Of a DNA stretch of 64,000 nucleotides, positions 47,953-59,251 are shown one piece after another. Within the stretch, counting starts at the first letter, position 1. Every line of letters begins with the position of its first letter. The stretch is taken from the NCBI GenBank assembly GCA_032358165.1, contig JAALGY010000039.1:496001-560000 (forward strand), written 5' to 3'. The stretch comes from Diplosphaera chodatii. Lineage: Eukaryota > Chlorophyta > Trebouxiophyceae > Prasiolales > Stichococcaceae. The notes under the pieces are model-generated. The model was not told the origin of the DNA. It worked only from the letters and a program-made list of their open reading frames with translations, and ran no database searches. The position numbers were made by a program, and so were the translations under genes.

Positions 47953-48900
47953 ACTTCAGCCGGCCACCACCTCTGCCACCACCGCAGAGCGAGCGCCAGC
48001 AGCCTATGACAGCAAGCCCTCGTGGTGTCAGCACGCGACACACTGGAATGCTGGTACCGCATATGCAGTGCAAAGCCTTGCCAAGTGGACATGTACAACA
48101 CTGTGGAGAAAGCGCTGAGCTCATGCTTAAGTGGTCGATATCCCTGTACGCTTTGCTGTCACCTCAGCCATCGAACAGGCGCACGGCAGCATGCTCAGGC
48201 AGCAGGGGCGCAGGGGCGGTAGCGGCAGCGTGTCAAGGGTCTGCATTGGATGCAGGTGGATAGGCTGGCTACATGTATGTGTGAAAAGGCAGCACCTCCT
48301 CAACAGCAACAAGCAGGCAGAAAGGCCTGCTGGTCTTGCAAGGTCAGGCGTTCAGTATGTAAAGCACAGCCATGCAGCTAGGCAAATGCATGTTGCCTTG
48401 AGGGCAAGCGGGGGAAGGGGCAGCTGCACTGGGTACTGCAATGAGCCCGTTGTCACATCAGTCGGCACTACTGCCTGCGCACAGGGAAACATGAGCCATC
48501 AAGGGTCCTACCTGAGCGACAGCGACTCCACTGAACTGCGTCCTGCCCTTCGCTGGCATAGCCGCTGCATCACAGTGCATTTGCAGATATAGCTGCATCT
48601 CACCTGCTGCAGGGCGGTCTTGGCGCTTTCGGATATAGGTGTCTGCTTTGCAGGGTATGGCACCTGCACAGCAGCAAATGCAGAGCTGGTCCTTCAGCAT
48701 CGTGTGCTGACCCTGCACCAGGAGGACATGGCCTCCCTGGATCTGAGCTGGCAGACACCGGTACGGGTCCAGCCACCACAACAAACTTTGTGGTGGCTCT
48801 AAAAGAAAGAAGGCAGTGCAGCCGCCACCTGGGGCCTGCGGCGGGGACGGGAGGGTGCAGCCTGCACACGATAGAGCAGCACTGCCTGCACTGCTCTGCG
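47953..48900. repeat. Diverged duplicated block, copy B
   Basis: Collinear with copy A at 41685-42690: matching segments at about 47953-48010, 48172-48245, 48402-48445 and 48811-48900. Small indels separate the copies, so the duplication is old. Confidence 0.6.
48620..48802 (+). CDS. Unrecognised frame in duplicated block B
   Basis: After a tttgcag acceptor near 48652 the frame reads YGTCTAANAELVLQHRVLTL, then HQEDMASLDLSW, and stops at 48800-48802. It aligns with CGTAQAAAD in copy A. A GT donor after WQTP offers an earlier exon end. No family recognised. Confidence 0.3.
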   Translation: MALSDIGVCFAGYGTCTAANAELVLQHRVLTLHQEDMASLDLSWQTPVRVQPPQQTLWWL

Positions 48901-51900
48901 TACTGATTCTGAAGGTCACAGCATGTGCTGTGCAAGGCGCCTTGTGTCAAGCCTGCTGACGCAAGGAATGGCATACATGTATGTGCTGTTATGCAATGTG
49001 GGCAACCACTCAGATAGATGACTCGATCCATGCCTGCGTTGCCATGCTTGAAGACTGGGATCCTAACAGCGGCGCTTGCAGGACCGCGGCAGCGCCACTT
49101 GCAGCCTGCCGCCAGCAATGAGCTGCCCCCTGGATCTTGCCCAGCGTGAGAGCTTTGAGGCCCCTCATTTTCAACCTTTGCCTGTGGATGGCACTCCCAC
49201 TCCGAATTCAGCACTCAGGTACACAACAGCACTTAGAAGCCAAAATTTTGAGTGAAACTTTCATCAACAAGCAGACGAGACCCGGGGGCTGCTGATCGGA
49301 TCAAGCTGCAACCTTGTTCGCCTTGCGTGATTGCGTGCATGTTCCGGTGCGGTGACAAGCAAGCAAGCTGCAAGGGGCACAAGCAGGCAGCAAAATCAGC
49401 TTCCTACTTTCGTACAGGGCATCTGAATGCATGATCAGCAGGCTGCAGCTGTGCAATGAATGCTTCGCTCTAGTTTTGGCTGCATAGCGGCATATATATC
49501 GTGTCATCAGAACTTGAATACTATTGTCTGGCACCGGCATATCCTGCTGTATATGCAACCTCGCTCGCTTGCGGTATGCCTGAAGTATCACATGATATTG
49601 TGTGCGCTGCAATTGAGTTTGCACATAGGTGTATGTCAACCACCCATCATCCCTTAGACCCATTGGTCTGGTGCACCCACAGGCAGGCATGTCAAGAGGT
49701 CCGCTGTCTTCTTATCACACGGTGATATGGCGGCATGCAGAAGTGAACTCGTCCTTGCAGCTTTAGCGCACATAGATCATCACATCATGCTTGGCGTGAC
49801 GTCCGTATCCTTGCAGCTCCAGAAAGGTTACAAAGTATGGAAGGCACTTCCCATTGCCGTTGCAGCGCAGTGCTTGATGGTCACGCCGCCTGTCGTCGTT
49901 GCCGTCCTGTGTGCGGTCTTGGATTTTGCGTTGGTGACGCTTGCTTGCAATCTGCATTGTTTGTGAGGTACCATGCTGTACACATTTTTCCATTCGATGT
50001 CGCCACTGCCCCTGCGAAACTCCAGTCCACTCAGCGCCATATATTTCTCTGCATTACCTGCTTGCATCAGGCATCACACACCCATCTTGCCAGCGATGGC
50101 AGCATACCAAAACTGCACGCGGGCTCCCAGGTCAGCAAGCGGCGAGCCCGCTTTTCTGCTACGGGCAAAAACAACTGGCACAATGCATCAGACACGAGTA
50201 TCTCCCGGCCAAGTTACAACAGGCAACTTAGGAAGCAGGCTTGGCATGGGTGGATGCCCATCCAACAGACAACGGCATACTGCAGATCTGCACCAAACTG
50301 ACTTACATTTGGGGGGTACAAAACTTGACCTTGAGGTTGGTAGCATTAAGCTGCTGGCACACTCAATGCTGTTGTCTGCATCAGTTAGGTTATCGTCAAT
50401 GCACAGTACTGGTCAAAACAGCTCGGCAGCAACATGTTGCAGTGCAGTTACAATGGACACAGAATGTGCCACTGCAGCATGGCACGCAGCACTTGTTTCC
50501 TTCGTCTGCCACGCAGCAGCAGCTATCTCCCCTGCATGGTGCCCACTCCGGAGCAGAGCCCGGCTTGCCATACGACGGTGCTGGCGCGGCCACCGACCTG
50601 CAGATGAGGTTGTAGCTTCAGTGCCGGCGTCAGTCACAACAGATTTGTCTGCACAAGTCCATTACAGACAGAGGGTTTTGCAGTGAGAGACTGGGGTGGT
50701 ATTCGCACTTGGCAGTCACCCGGCTTCAATATAACGGACGGACCTGACTCTACATTGATGTAAGTGGCCAGAGCATGGAGCAGTGCGAGCATGCATGCAG
50801 TCTGCTGCCGCTCATACAGAGCCACCTGCTGGTGGCACGTTGCTTATTACATGTCCGTCACTGGCAGTAGGCAGGGTGAGCCGTTGGCGCCGTTGCGCTG
50901 CAGGCTGAAGGATAAGATAGATGCATGGTAGAGCTCGATCATCACACCTGGACTGAAACATAATTGCATGCTTGCTTTGATCAGATGTTCCATGTGCATT
51001 CATCGGCACAACATGCACTCCACTACTGCGCCCACCGCATGTAGTATGACACGACAATCAGGGAGCAAACAGCACCAGCATCCTGCCATTGGGGCCATGT
51101 ATGCCATTCCATAGCCTTTCCATATGGGATCTGGCTCGTGCATTGGCTGCTCCTTGCAGGAAGTAACACTGCGAAGCCATGTTGCACAAGAGTGGTGGCT
51201 GGATCGGCAGGCCTGCCATGCGTCATATATAGCATTTGCAGTTAATGTGTGTGTTCTGATCAGGCCTGACGGTCGACATGATTAATCAAGATACCGACAC
51301 GAGGCTACCTCATCATCTGGTTCGGGCAGATCGTGAGCCGAGTCCAGTGCCTGGTACTCTCGTTATCAAGGGTGATAACTGTCCTGGAATCGACGACCTC
51401 AATTAAAGCGCACTTGTGCTCTCAATCTGCCAGTCCACTAAGGCAGGTATATCCAAGATCACTCGCCCCACTGAGGGCTCATTTTGTCAGATCTCGAAGG
51501 CCACATTTTGCAGTCACACAGCTTGCCAGTTTCATCGGCGGAGCGCCTGACACATCTCGCCATTAACATGCATGTTCATATGCTCGCCACTGCGTTTACC
51601 CTGCTGTGCTCCTGCATAATTGAGCCAATGCGCAGCCGTTTGACCTGTCGGGCGCCCAGTTTGCACCGCGAGTGAGTGAGGTGAGCAAACAAGTCGCATG
51701 CGCATGCAGTGCCTTGCCACAATTGCGCGTCCCACCCGCCTTCCGCAAATCTCAGCTCGCTGCCTGGTTTCGGAAGTTCGAACGGTGCAGCAGCTGTGGC
51801 TATGTCAAGCTTTCAGCCCTTCCAATGATGATAAACTGCCTGATACTCGCGCCTGAGGGCGTCAAGCACATTGAGCAGCGTCACTTGGACTGTCTGAGCA

Positions 51901-52167
51901 CCGTCACTTGGACTGTCTGCTGAAGAAAACATACCACAATCCTCATTGCAACCCGAATGTTCTGCGTTCAATACGGAGCAACTTAGCGCTGCAACATGCG
52001 CATGCTGCCTTTTGCTTCATGACAGCAAGCCGCATCGTCCCGTTGCTGCAGCTGTGTCTGTGGCGCAAGCGGCACCAGCATGCATGTACTGATGGCGTCT
52101 ACTGCGAGGGCCACAAATATTGCATCTATGTGAGAAAAGCTGCTGATGACTGTTTTTCTGCCAGCAG
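48901..52167. other. 3.3 kb with scattered possible exons, no complete gene
   Basis: Possible plus-strand exons: 49081-49218 (ATCSLPPAMSCPLDLAQRES..., good acceptor and donor) and about 50431-50610 (Gln/His-rich, VPLQHGTQHLFPSS then ATQQQLSPLHGAH). A hydrophobic frame at 49840-49966 (AVAAQCLMVTPPVVVAVLCA) could be a membrane segment. These could belong to one gene, but I could not link them by phase. The part 51570-52160 should also contain the missing N-terminal exon(s) of the cupin gene. Confidence 0.25.
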
Positions 52168-53310
52168 GTGAGACAACGTCATGCGCTCAACTACACAGGC
52201 TTCGTGTTTGACTTCAACACTGCAAACAGTAAGTGTTCAAAAAGCTGCCCGGTGAAGCATGGGTCGTTAAGTGCCTCACAGTATCGCTGACCTAATGGCC
52301 CCACATGTCATGCCGTTTGCTGTTGCAATTTGGGAACTGCTGGCATGACTGCCAGAACTGGCTTTGCAGAAACCGATGGCGGCGGCGGCAATGGCAGCAG
52401 TTTGCGTAGCAACCAAGTGACGCAGAACCCATTCCTGAGCAGCCTGCCCGGTGACGGCAATGGCCAGACACTGGTCACGTTGGGGCCTTGCTCTGGCAAC
52501 ACGGTTCACACGCACCCGCGTGGCAGCGAGGTCAGCTTCGTCACCCAAGGCAAGATGGTGAGCGGGTCGTTGATGCATTTGTCTGCAACATCTGTGCACC
52601 TGCGCAACGCGAGCTACATCAATTTAGCCTCGACGCTCACAGTTCCCCGCCATTCCAGGACTTTGGCATGGTGGAAGAGAATACTCCCGCCGGCAATATG
52701 CTGGTACAACGCCGTGTACACGCCGGCCAGGCGATCCACATCCCGCAAGGCCTTCAGCATTTCACTCACAATCCCACTTGCCAGGGCGCGCAGTTCCTGG
52801 CCAACTTTGCCACTGCAGACCCTGGTGTGGCGTGCTGATGCGTGGTGTAGTGCAACGGTGCATCATCAGGCATAAAGCACGACATCTTTATGCTGTTGCT
52901 GGAGGTGCAACATCTGGTGCCAGCGTGCTGACCTCAAGCACATTTGCTGCAGGCACACAGACGGTGTGGAGCTCCTTCGTGAAAGTGCCCACGGAGATCC
53001 TCCACTTGAGCACAGGTGTGTAAGTGGTCTGCCACAACGTCGTCGTGCTCAATCTACATACTGTACAACATAATCCGACTCATGTGCTACATGAAGCCGC
53101 CACAGATGGCTGCCTGCACTACAGTGCCATATATGCCATTCTGGGTAGGCGAGCCAGTCTGCAGTGCTTGTATCAACAGGCATCCCCGAGTCCCGTCTCA
53201 ACAGACTCAAGAAGATGCCGTTGGTCATCGCGCCTGCCACGGGTGGCGAGGAGTGCCTTGCACGTTGCAACCTGAAGTTCAAATCTGCCAACAACCTTTA
53301 TCCAACGTAG
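52168..53310 (+). CDS. Germin-like cupin protein, N-terminal exon(s) not found
   Basis: Exons 52168-52228, 52370-52557, 52659-52824, 52953-53015, 53180-53310 join in phase to a stop at 53308-53310. The first seen exon contains LNYTGFVFDFNTAN, the germin-type start of the barrel. Exon 2 has cupin motif 1, NTVHTHPRGSEVSFVTQG, with two metal-ligand His and Glu in the G(X)5HXH(X)3-4E pattern. Exon 3 has motif 2, AGQAIHIPQGLQHFTHNP, with PxG and the third His. So a metal-binding jelly-roll is very likely intact. Germin-like proteins are usually secreted (oxalate oxidase, superoxide dismutase or wall roles); which activity applies here is unknown. A signal-peptide exon should lie in 51.5-52.2 kb; one candidate starts MHVHMLATAFTLLCSC near 51569, but its phase does not fit. 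Confidence 0.7.
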
Positions 53311-54328
53311 ACGCCTGCAGTATAAGAAACTTTGAACACCTGTCACTACGCACCTACGGCGATGTTATCATTGATGAGCGAACATAGTTTGTTGAAAGTG
53401 AAAAATGAAGAACAAACACCAACAAAATACGGTCCCAGAAATTGCAGGCGATCAGGACAAGTACAATAATGTGAGGGCATCCAGAAGCATGTCAACATCA
53501 CCGGACGCAATATTGCATAGCTTATTATGACCTCATAACTGCACCAAGCCTTGTGCGTTGGACCGTGCGTGACATGCGAGCCCCAAAGGCTTGCACATCT
53601 GCTGGGTCGCTTAAAGTCCAAAGCTACTGCGCATGTTGCAAAACATTCCAACGCCTCACGTGTCTACGTACTGAGAGGATCCGCATGGGGTGTATGTTTG
53701 TCCGCACCCGGACTGTGATTCATTTGCACTCAGACTGTCCATTACATGTTAGCCAACAATCACCCAGTTGTTACGGCGTGTCCAGTGGCATGGCCTCGTC
53801 TTGGTGTTTCTGGCCCGTTCGACGGTACTGGCAGCTGCCACAGTCTGGGTCTTGCTTTTTGCAGCCGCACACATCCAGCTGCCACCTGCGAGTGCTCGAA
53901 AAGGCGGTGCTACCATCGCTGCCACCCTTGCCGGTGATAAATCAGGACCAGCAGGGGCGAAACTGGTGATGCGCTGCCTTTCGTTGAGACGTTCGCACCT
54001 GGAATATGTGCGGCAGCACAATAATCACAACGGCAGTGGTAAAAAGCACTTTGGGGATCCCACTTTCAGAACACACACACATCCCAACAGCAGCCTGCCC
54101 TTGCCCACAATACCGACAATGTTTGTGGCTGGCCGCACGGGCATGATTGTGGTAAATGCAGCAGCGTCGTCATTCACTTGCTCACATACAGGTGGGGCTG
54201 ATGATATTATATACATGTGGCAGTGACACCGCCAAAACTTTTAAATGGGCTTGGACGCTGACGACTACTGCCGCCGCATTCGCAACCATTCTCAGCTGAA
54301 ACTCTGATGTGGGGGGCCTTAATGTCAA

Positions 54329-54685
54329 TTGCAGGCGGTACTGACGACTGCTCCTGGAGAGGTATTGATTAGTAGCCTGCTGGTGCACTTTGGATGGGGC
54401 ATCGAGGGTGACAAAGTCACAGCAGCGTTTCAAAGCTCTTGGCTGACGTTCTGCACAACCCGTTGTGCAGAACGGTATCTGGTGGTATCTGATGCAAGAT
54501 GGTGCTTAGAATGGAACTTGGCGCCCCCAGACAGCGGTGGTGGGACAGCTGTTGAAGTATGTTGGCGTTGCTTGCTGAACAATGCAGCGGACGTAGAATC
54601 GCTCAGAGAATGGGCATGCACAGGACAGCCGGTCGTTTGTGAAAAGTTTCCATCATCAAGCTTCTTGTTATCATTCACTGCGTGA
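54329..54685 (+). CDS. Unrecognised open frame of 118 codons
   Basis: A continuous frame after an attgcag acceptor, AVLTTAPGEVLISSLLVHFG, then WGIEGDKVTAAFQSSW, with a balanced amino-acid composition unlike the shadow frames nearby. It stops at 54683-54685. No family recognised, and it may be a single exon of a longer gene. Confidence 0.25.
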   Translation: MQAVLTTAPGEVLISSLLVHFGWGIEGDKVTAAFQSSWLTFCTTRCAERYLVVSDARWCLEWNLAPPDSGGGTAVEVCWRCLLNNAADVESLREWACTGQPVVCEKFPSSSFLLSFTA

Positions 54686-55400
54686 CATATAAATCCAACA
54701 CATATATAAATCCAAGTACAAATACTAAGGACATATACAATCACGTTCGACTTTTTGCTTGTTTTCGCTGGCATCTTCAGAGCAAGCATGTTATCCAACC
54801 ATCAGCCATGCATGTACAATGGTATTGCCAGGAGAACTCATGGCCCTGTTATGGGGCCAGGCTGTGCTTTGCCGTGTATATGCAATGCAGGCCCTGGAGC
54901 AGCAGCGACCAGCGACATGCCGACGCCGCCCACTGCCGTGGCAAGCTGGGGCCGCGTCAGGCGGTGGATCCAGTCGGCCAGCAGGATATTGTTGCCAACT
55001 CAAGTTGAGCCTGTTTTGGGTGCATCCGCCAATCAGAAGATACTAGAGGTGCAAGGGCTTCAGAGCAGCATGTTTGGAACAGTAACAAGTGCAGCTAATG
55101 GGCGTTCATATTCATATTGCAGTAGTGGCCTTCTAGACGGACATTACAATGCTAGTACTGCTAGCTGTTGTGCGAGACAGCTGACCTGTGCACACTGCAG
55201 TACGTACTGCATCATTGGTGCCTACTCTCAGTGTATCATACACAGCCTTAAACCCTAGCTGTACTGCAAGCTTGTTGCGCACGTATCAACGTCGCGACAC
55301 TCTACCTAACACTTACAATCAATCTATAAGCATGATATCTGCTGCTATATTGCTTGTTGCACGCGCTTGCCGGCAACATGCGCCGTTGTTGCACGCGCAG

Positions 55401-55416
55401 CCCAAACCCTAAACCC
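55401..55416. repeat. Two-unit interstitial telomere-like motif
   Basis: AAACCCTAAACCCTAA, i.e. plant-type CCCTAAA units. Too short to be a telomere; could be a scar or chance. Confidence 0.5.
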
Positions 55417-56056
55417 TAAGGCCATGTACTGCGTCATTTCTCGCATGCGCGCTTCTGTAGCGGGCGATCTTAGCATTTGATTTGTCTACTAGTTTCCTTG
55501 ATGTCGAAAACGTCCAGGGAGCCGCGCTGACCGTGGTACTTGATGTGTTGGCGCATTTCCGGGCGTGCACGTATGCACGGTCGTTGGCCACGTCAGCACC
55601 ACGTGACAGGGTTCGTGTATGATGCACTAAGAGTTCCTCATTGGTGAAGCCTTATGTACATCAATGCAGCTTTCCTGCTGTCAAAAACATGTAAAGGGAT
55701 GGAGCAATGCCTCAGGGAAGCGAAAAGACTGCAATGACCTGAGCCATGTAACAGTGCCAACGTATGGCCCGGCACAGCAGTGGATGCATTGGATCCGCTT
55801 GATCATGCACTCGCGAGCTTTTATTTGCTGCTTCACGCACGTTCACCCTTTGTGTGCAAATGGCGGGGTGCATGCAGCGAGGGCATGCAGCCTTGTTTAG
55901 TAGTATCAGCCGAAGTCCGAAAGCCGAAGTCCGAAAGATAGACTGACCATAAATCAGGTGTGATGGCTTCGGTATATTCACATGCGACTGTATGCATACA
56001 TTTGCCCTGGCGACCCATCATTGCACAACTGCAGCGCAATGGTGCACGCACCGGTC

Positions 56057-56488
56057 ATGATGATGACAAGAGCCACACCACCACCAGCATCATGCCATCG
56101 AGGCCGATTGGTGGTCGTGGCCTGTTGCTTGTGCTACACCTTCGCATCTGTGGGAGTCACTACTACAGCTGCAGGCAGCAATGACGCACGCATTGCATGC
56201 GCATAAGACTGGCAAAAGATGCAATGCCGACAGATTTCCTTTGTGACCAAGGACTGCGTCATGGTGCGTGGTGCCTGCCCCAAGATGCTGTGTTCATCCA
56301 CTCACATGCGGCTGCCTCGGCTGGTGTGGGGCAATTGCCAGCCGATTCAGCAAGCCAAATCTGCGCCGAATCTGATCCATGCTGGCCTGGTACAGATGCG
56401 GTCCATGCTTGTTGTGAAACTGGAAACGCCGCAGTTCAGCTTCTGTCCGCCGCAGTTTAGCTTAAGTTGGATCAAGGCCAAAATTTGA
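56057..56488 (+). CDS. Possible small secreted Cys-containing protein
   Basis: From ATG 56057 the frame has a basic stretch and then a hydrophobic run (GRLVVVACCLCYTFASVGV), signal-anchor-like. In another frame from about 56246 the sequence DCVMVRGACPKMLCSSTHMR continues to a stop at 56486-56488. An intron between them (donor near 56174) would join the two, but I could not prove phase. Weak candidate. Confidence 0.22.
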
Positions 56489-56834
56489 TGGCGATAGTCT
56501 ATACTGTGGGCGTCTTTTGACCCGCGGTGTGCCTGATTCCTCGCTGATGTACCTGCCCACTACTAGTCATAGTATGACAAGGCCTGCCTCGCCGTCCGAC
56601 ATCCAGAATCTGTTGATTCGTCTTTCTCTGATCGTGCGGCATCGGGACACCTTGCAATACCAGGTATGTTGTCATCACTACTGGGGCAAGCCTCATCAGA
56701 GCTGGCTGCTGAATGTCGTGTGAACAATTCAACAGCATTGCACCATTGCTTCGCTTGCATCGCCGTCCCCGCACGCAGCTCGCTGTCAAAACACTTGAGC
56801 ACCGTTGTGCACTGCACCGATGTGCAACAGCACC

Positions 56835-59251
56835 ATGGCTTTCGTTGGGTGCCTGGCTGTGTGCCTGCTGATTATGGCTGCCTGCGGTGCGTGTCTGTGT
56901 GCATGTCGGTGTCGGCACAGAAGCCACTGCGTCACCAACGTCTCTGCAGCATGGCAGCGGATTTACTGGCGGCAGGAAAGCCCCACACGAGCTATCACGC
57001 AAGCACCGGCTGACTTGTTCAGCGTTGCAATGCTTGCAGGTCAAGCGACACTGATATGCTCCGAAACTACGTGTGGCAAGGTCATCATGGACACCTCCGG
57101 AGGAGGTACGGTGTCTGTTGCGCTGGGTCTACATCTGCTTCTTGCTTTGACATGATGCACAGCACCCGCAGTGATGGCCTCTCGTCACCTTCCCGACAGC
57201 AGCCGCATGCCGGCAAGGCCCTGATGGTTGTTTGGGCATTCGGTGCACCCTGCGATAACAAGGCCACCATTTCAGTATGCTGCCGATACTGCTTACAAGG
57301 GAACGTGAAAATGGTTACACAGGAGCCCAGCGTGCACTGCTGCAAGATGCGCAGTATACCTCCTCCTCTGCACCAACGGCCAAAGGCCCTCGGCAAGCCG
57401 GTAAGACTGACGGCAAGGCGGACGGAAGCGCCTCTTCCTCCGGAGATCCAGAGTCCGACTTCTGGGAAAGGTGCGCGAATGCTGAGGCTCAGCAACTTGC
57501 CCATCCAGCTGTGCAAACAGCGCGTCTCGCACCACCTTACATGCTGAACACACATAGCCGCCAGCCTCTCCAATGAGCATGCGCTGAGAAGGCGCCTGCT
57601 CGAGAGGCTCTCCAGTCAGCAGGGTGCATCACATAACAGTACCTGATTGTAGGGGTGTCATATTGGCTTGCAGTAACCAACGAGCAACATCGTCGTTTTT
57701 TTCAAAGGTACTCAGCAAGCCGGCAAGGCTGAGGGAAAAGCGGAAGCGCCCCTTCCTCCGGACATCCAGAGTCCGACTTCTGGGAAAGGTGCATGAACGT
57801 TGAAGCTCAGCAACCTGCCCAGCTGTGCAACAACGCATCAGGCGCGTCAGGGTGCATCACATTACGTAACCTGATTGTAGGGGTGATACGTTGGCTTGCA
57901 GTAACCAACGAGCAGCCTTCATCATTTCATTTCAAAGGTACTCAGCAAGCCGGCAAGGCTGAGGGAAAAGCGGAAGCGCCCCTTCCTCCGGACATCCAGA
58001 GTCCGACTTCTGGGAAAGGTGCGTAAACGTTGAAGCTCAGCAACCTGCCCAGCTGTGCAACAACGGCGTCAGACGCGTCAGGGTGCATCACATCACAGAA
58101 CCTGATTGTAGGGGTGATACGTTGGCTTGCAGTAACCAACGAGCAGCCTTCATCATTTCATTTCAAAGGTACTCAGCAAGCCGGCAAGGCTGAGGGAAAA
58201 GCGGAAGCGCCCCTTCCTCCGGACATCCAGAGTCCGACTTCTGGGAAAGGTGCGTAAACGTTGAAGCTCAGCAACCTGCCCAGCTGTGCAACAACGCGTC
58301 AGACGCGTCAGGGTGCATCACATCACAGAACCTGATTGTAGGGGTGATACGTTGGCTTGCAGTAACCAACGAGCAACCTTCATCATTTCATTGCAAAGGT
58401 ACTCAGCAAGCCGGCAAGGCTGAGGGAAAAGCGGAAGCGCCCCTTCCTCCGGACATCCAGAGTCTGACTTCTGGGAAAGGTACGTGAACGTTGAAGCTCA
58501 GCAACCTGCCCAGCTGTGCTACAACGCGTCAGACACGTCAGGGTGCATCACATCACAGAACCTGATTGTAGGGGTGATACGTTGGCTTGCAGTAACCAAC
58601 GAGCAACCTTCATCATTTCATTGCAAAGGTACTCAGCAAGCCGGCAAGGCTGAGGGAAAAGCGGAAGCGCCCCTTCCTCCGGACATCCAGAGTCCGACTT
58701 CTGGGAAAGGTGCATGAACGTTGAAGCTCAGCAACCTGCCCAGCTGTTCAAACACTGCGTCTTGCATGCTCCACACATGTGGTCACCGGCCTCTGCAAGC
58801 AACATGCATTGACAACGCACCTGCCTGAGAAACTCTTTGTATAAATTACATCACTGTATTTGATTTAAACGGATGTAGGATTGGCTTACTACAATTGACG
58901 ACCAACATGGTTCATTATCCGCAGGCATGACCTTCATTCATTCGGAATACCTAGCATACCCTTGTGATCACTGAGCTCTAGAGATGCTGCCATGCAGGCT
59001 GCTCACGTGCAGTGCCGGGCAAGGACATCATCGACACCAGCGCTCCTGGCCGCGGCGACCTCTCCATGAAGCAGGGCACCGATCTTGACACCTGCTGCCG
59101 CACCTGCGCAAAGCAGGCCGACCGCGGCTGCAAGGCTGTCGTGTTCAACACTGCCGGCGACTGCTACCTCAAGACAATTGATGGCCCGTTGGTGAACCCC
59201 AAGCGGGGCGCGGCCCAGATGGGCGGCGAAGTCACATCCGCCTTCCCATGA
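56835..59251 (+). CDS. Secreted PAN/Apple-domain protein with five amplified 27-aa repeats (279 aa)
   Basis: All introns are phase 1. Exons: 56835-56886 (signal peptide MAFVGCLAVCLLIMAAC), 57040-57105, 57323-57400, five 81-nt exons (57708-57788, 57938-58018, 58169-58249, 58399-58479, 58629-58709) and 59013-59251; total 840 nt in phase. Each 81-nt exon encodes a repeat starting TQQAGKAEGKAEAPLPPDIQ, rich in Lys, Glu, Ala and Pro and probably a disordered linker. The last exon is the PAN/Apple module: GKDIIDTSAPG, DTCCRTCAKQADRGCKAVVF, then CYLKT, with six Cys in the family order. The second exon (CGKVIMDTSGG) resembles the start of the last one, as if an older PAN module was duplicated and lost. 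PAN domains bind carbohydrate or protein, so a wall or extracellular role is likely. Confidence 0.72.
57386..58790 (+). repeat. About 230-bp exon-carrying tandem repeat, five near-identical units plus an older copy
   Basis: The 81-nt exon starts repeat at 57708, 57938, 58169, 58399 and 58629 (spacing 230, 231, 230, 230). Intron parts are as alike as the exons (ttcatcatttcat..caaag, cctgattgtaggggtg). A more diverged copy lies at 57386-57470. The flank after the last unit resembles the flank of this older copy, so amplification was internal. Confidence 0.9.

Larger units (their letters stand above)
53311..56056. other. 2.7 kb region without a confirmed gene
   Basis: Contains a plus-strand hydrophobic frame at about 53770-53935 (LVLVFLARSTVLAAATVWVL), an unexplained 357-nt open frame at 54329-54685 listed separately, and two plant-type telomere units at about 55401-55416. 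No complete gene could be built. Confidence 0.3.

Noticed and set aside
56499..57044. Minus-strand open frame of 181 codons
   Set aside because: Antisense to the signal-peptide exon of the PAN gene, whose exons join in phase; no domain visible.
57708..58709. Regular repeats considered as a CRISPR array
   Set aside because: The unit is 230 bp with repeated introns and exons alike and no unique spacers; the context is a eukaryotic split gene.
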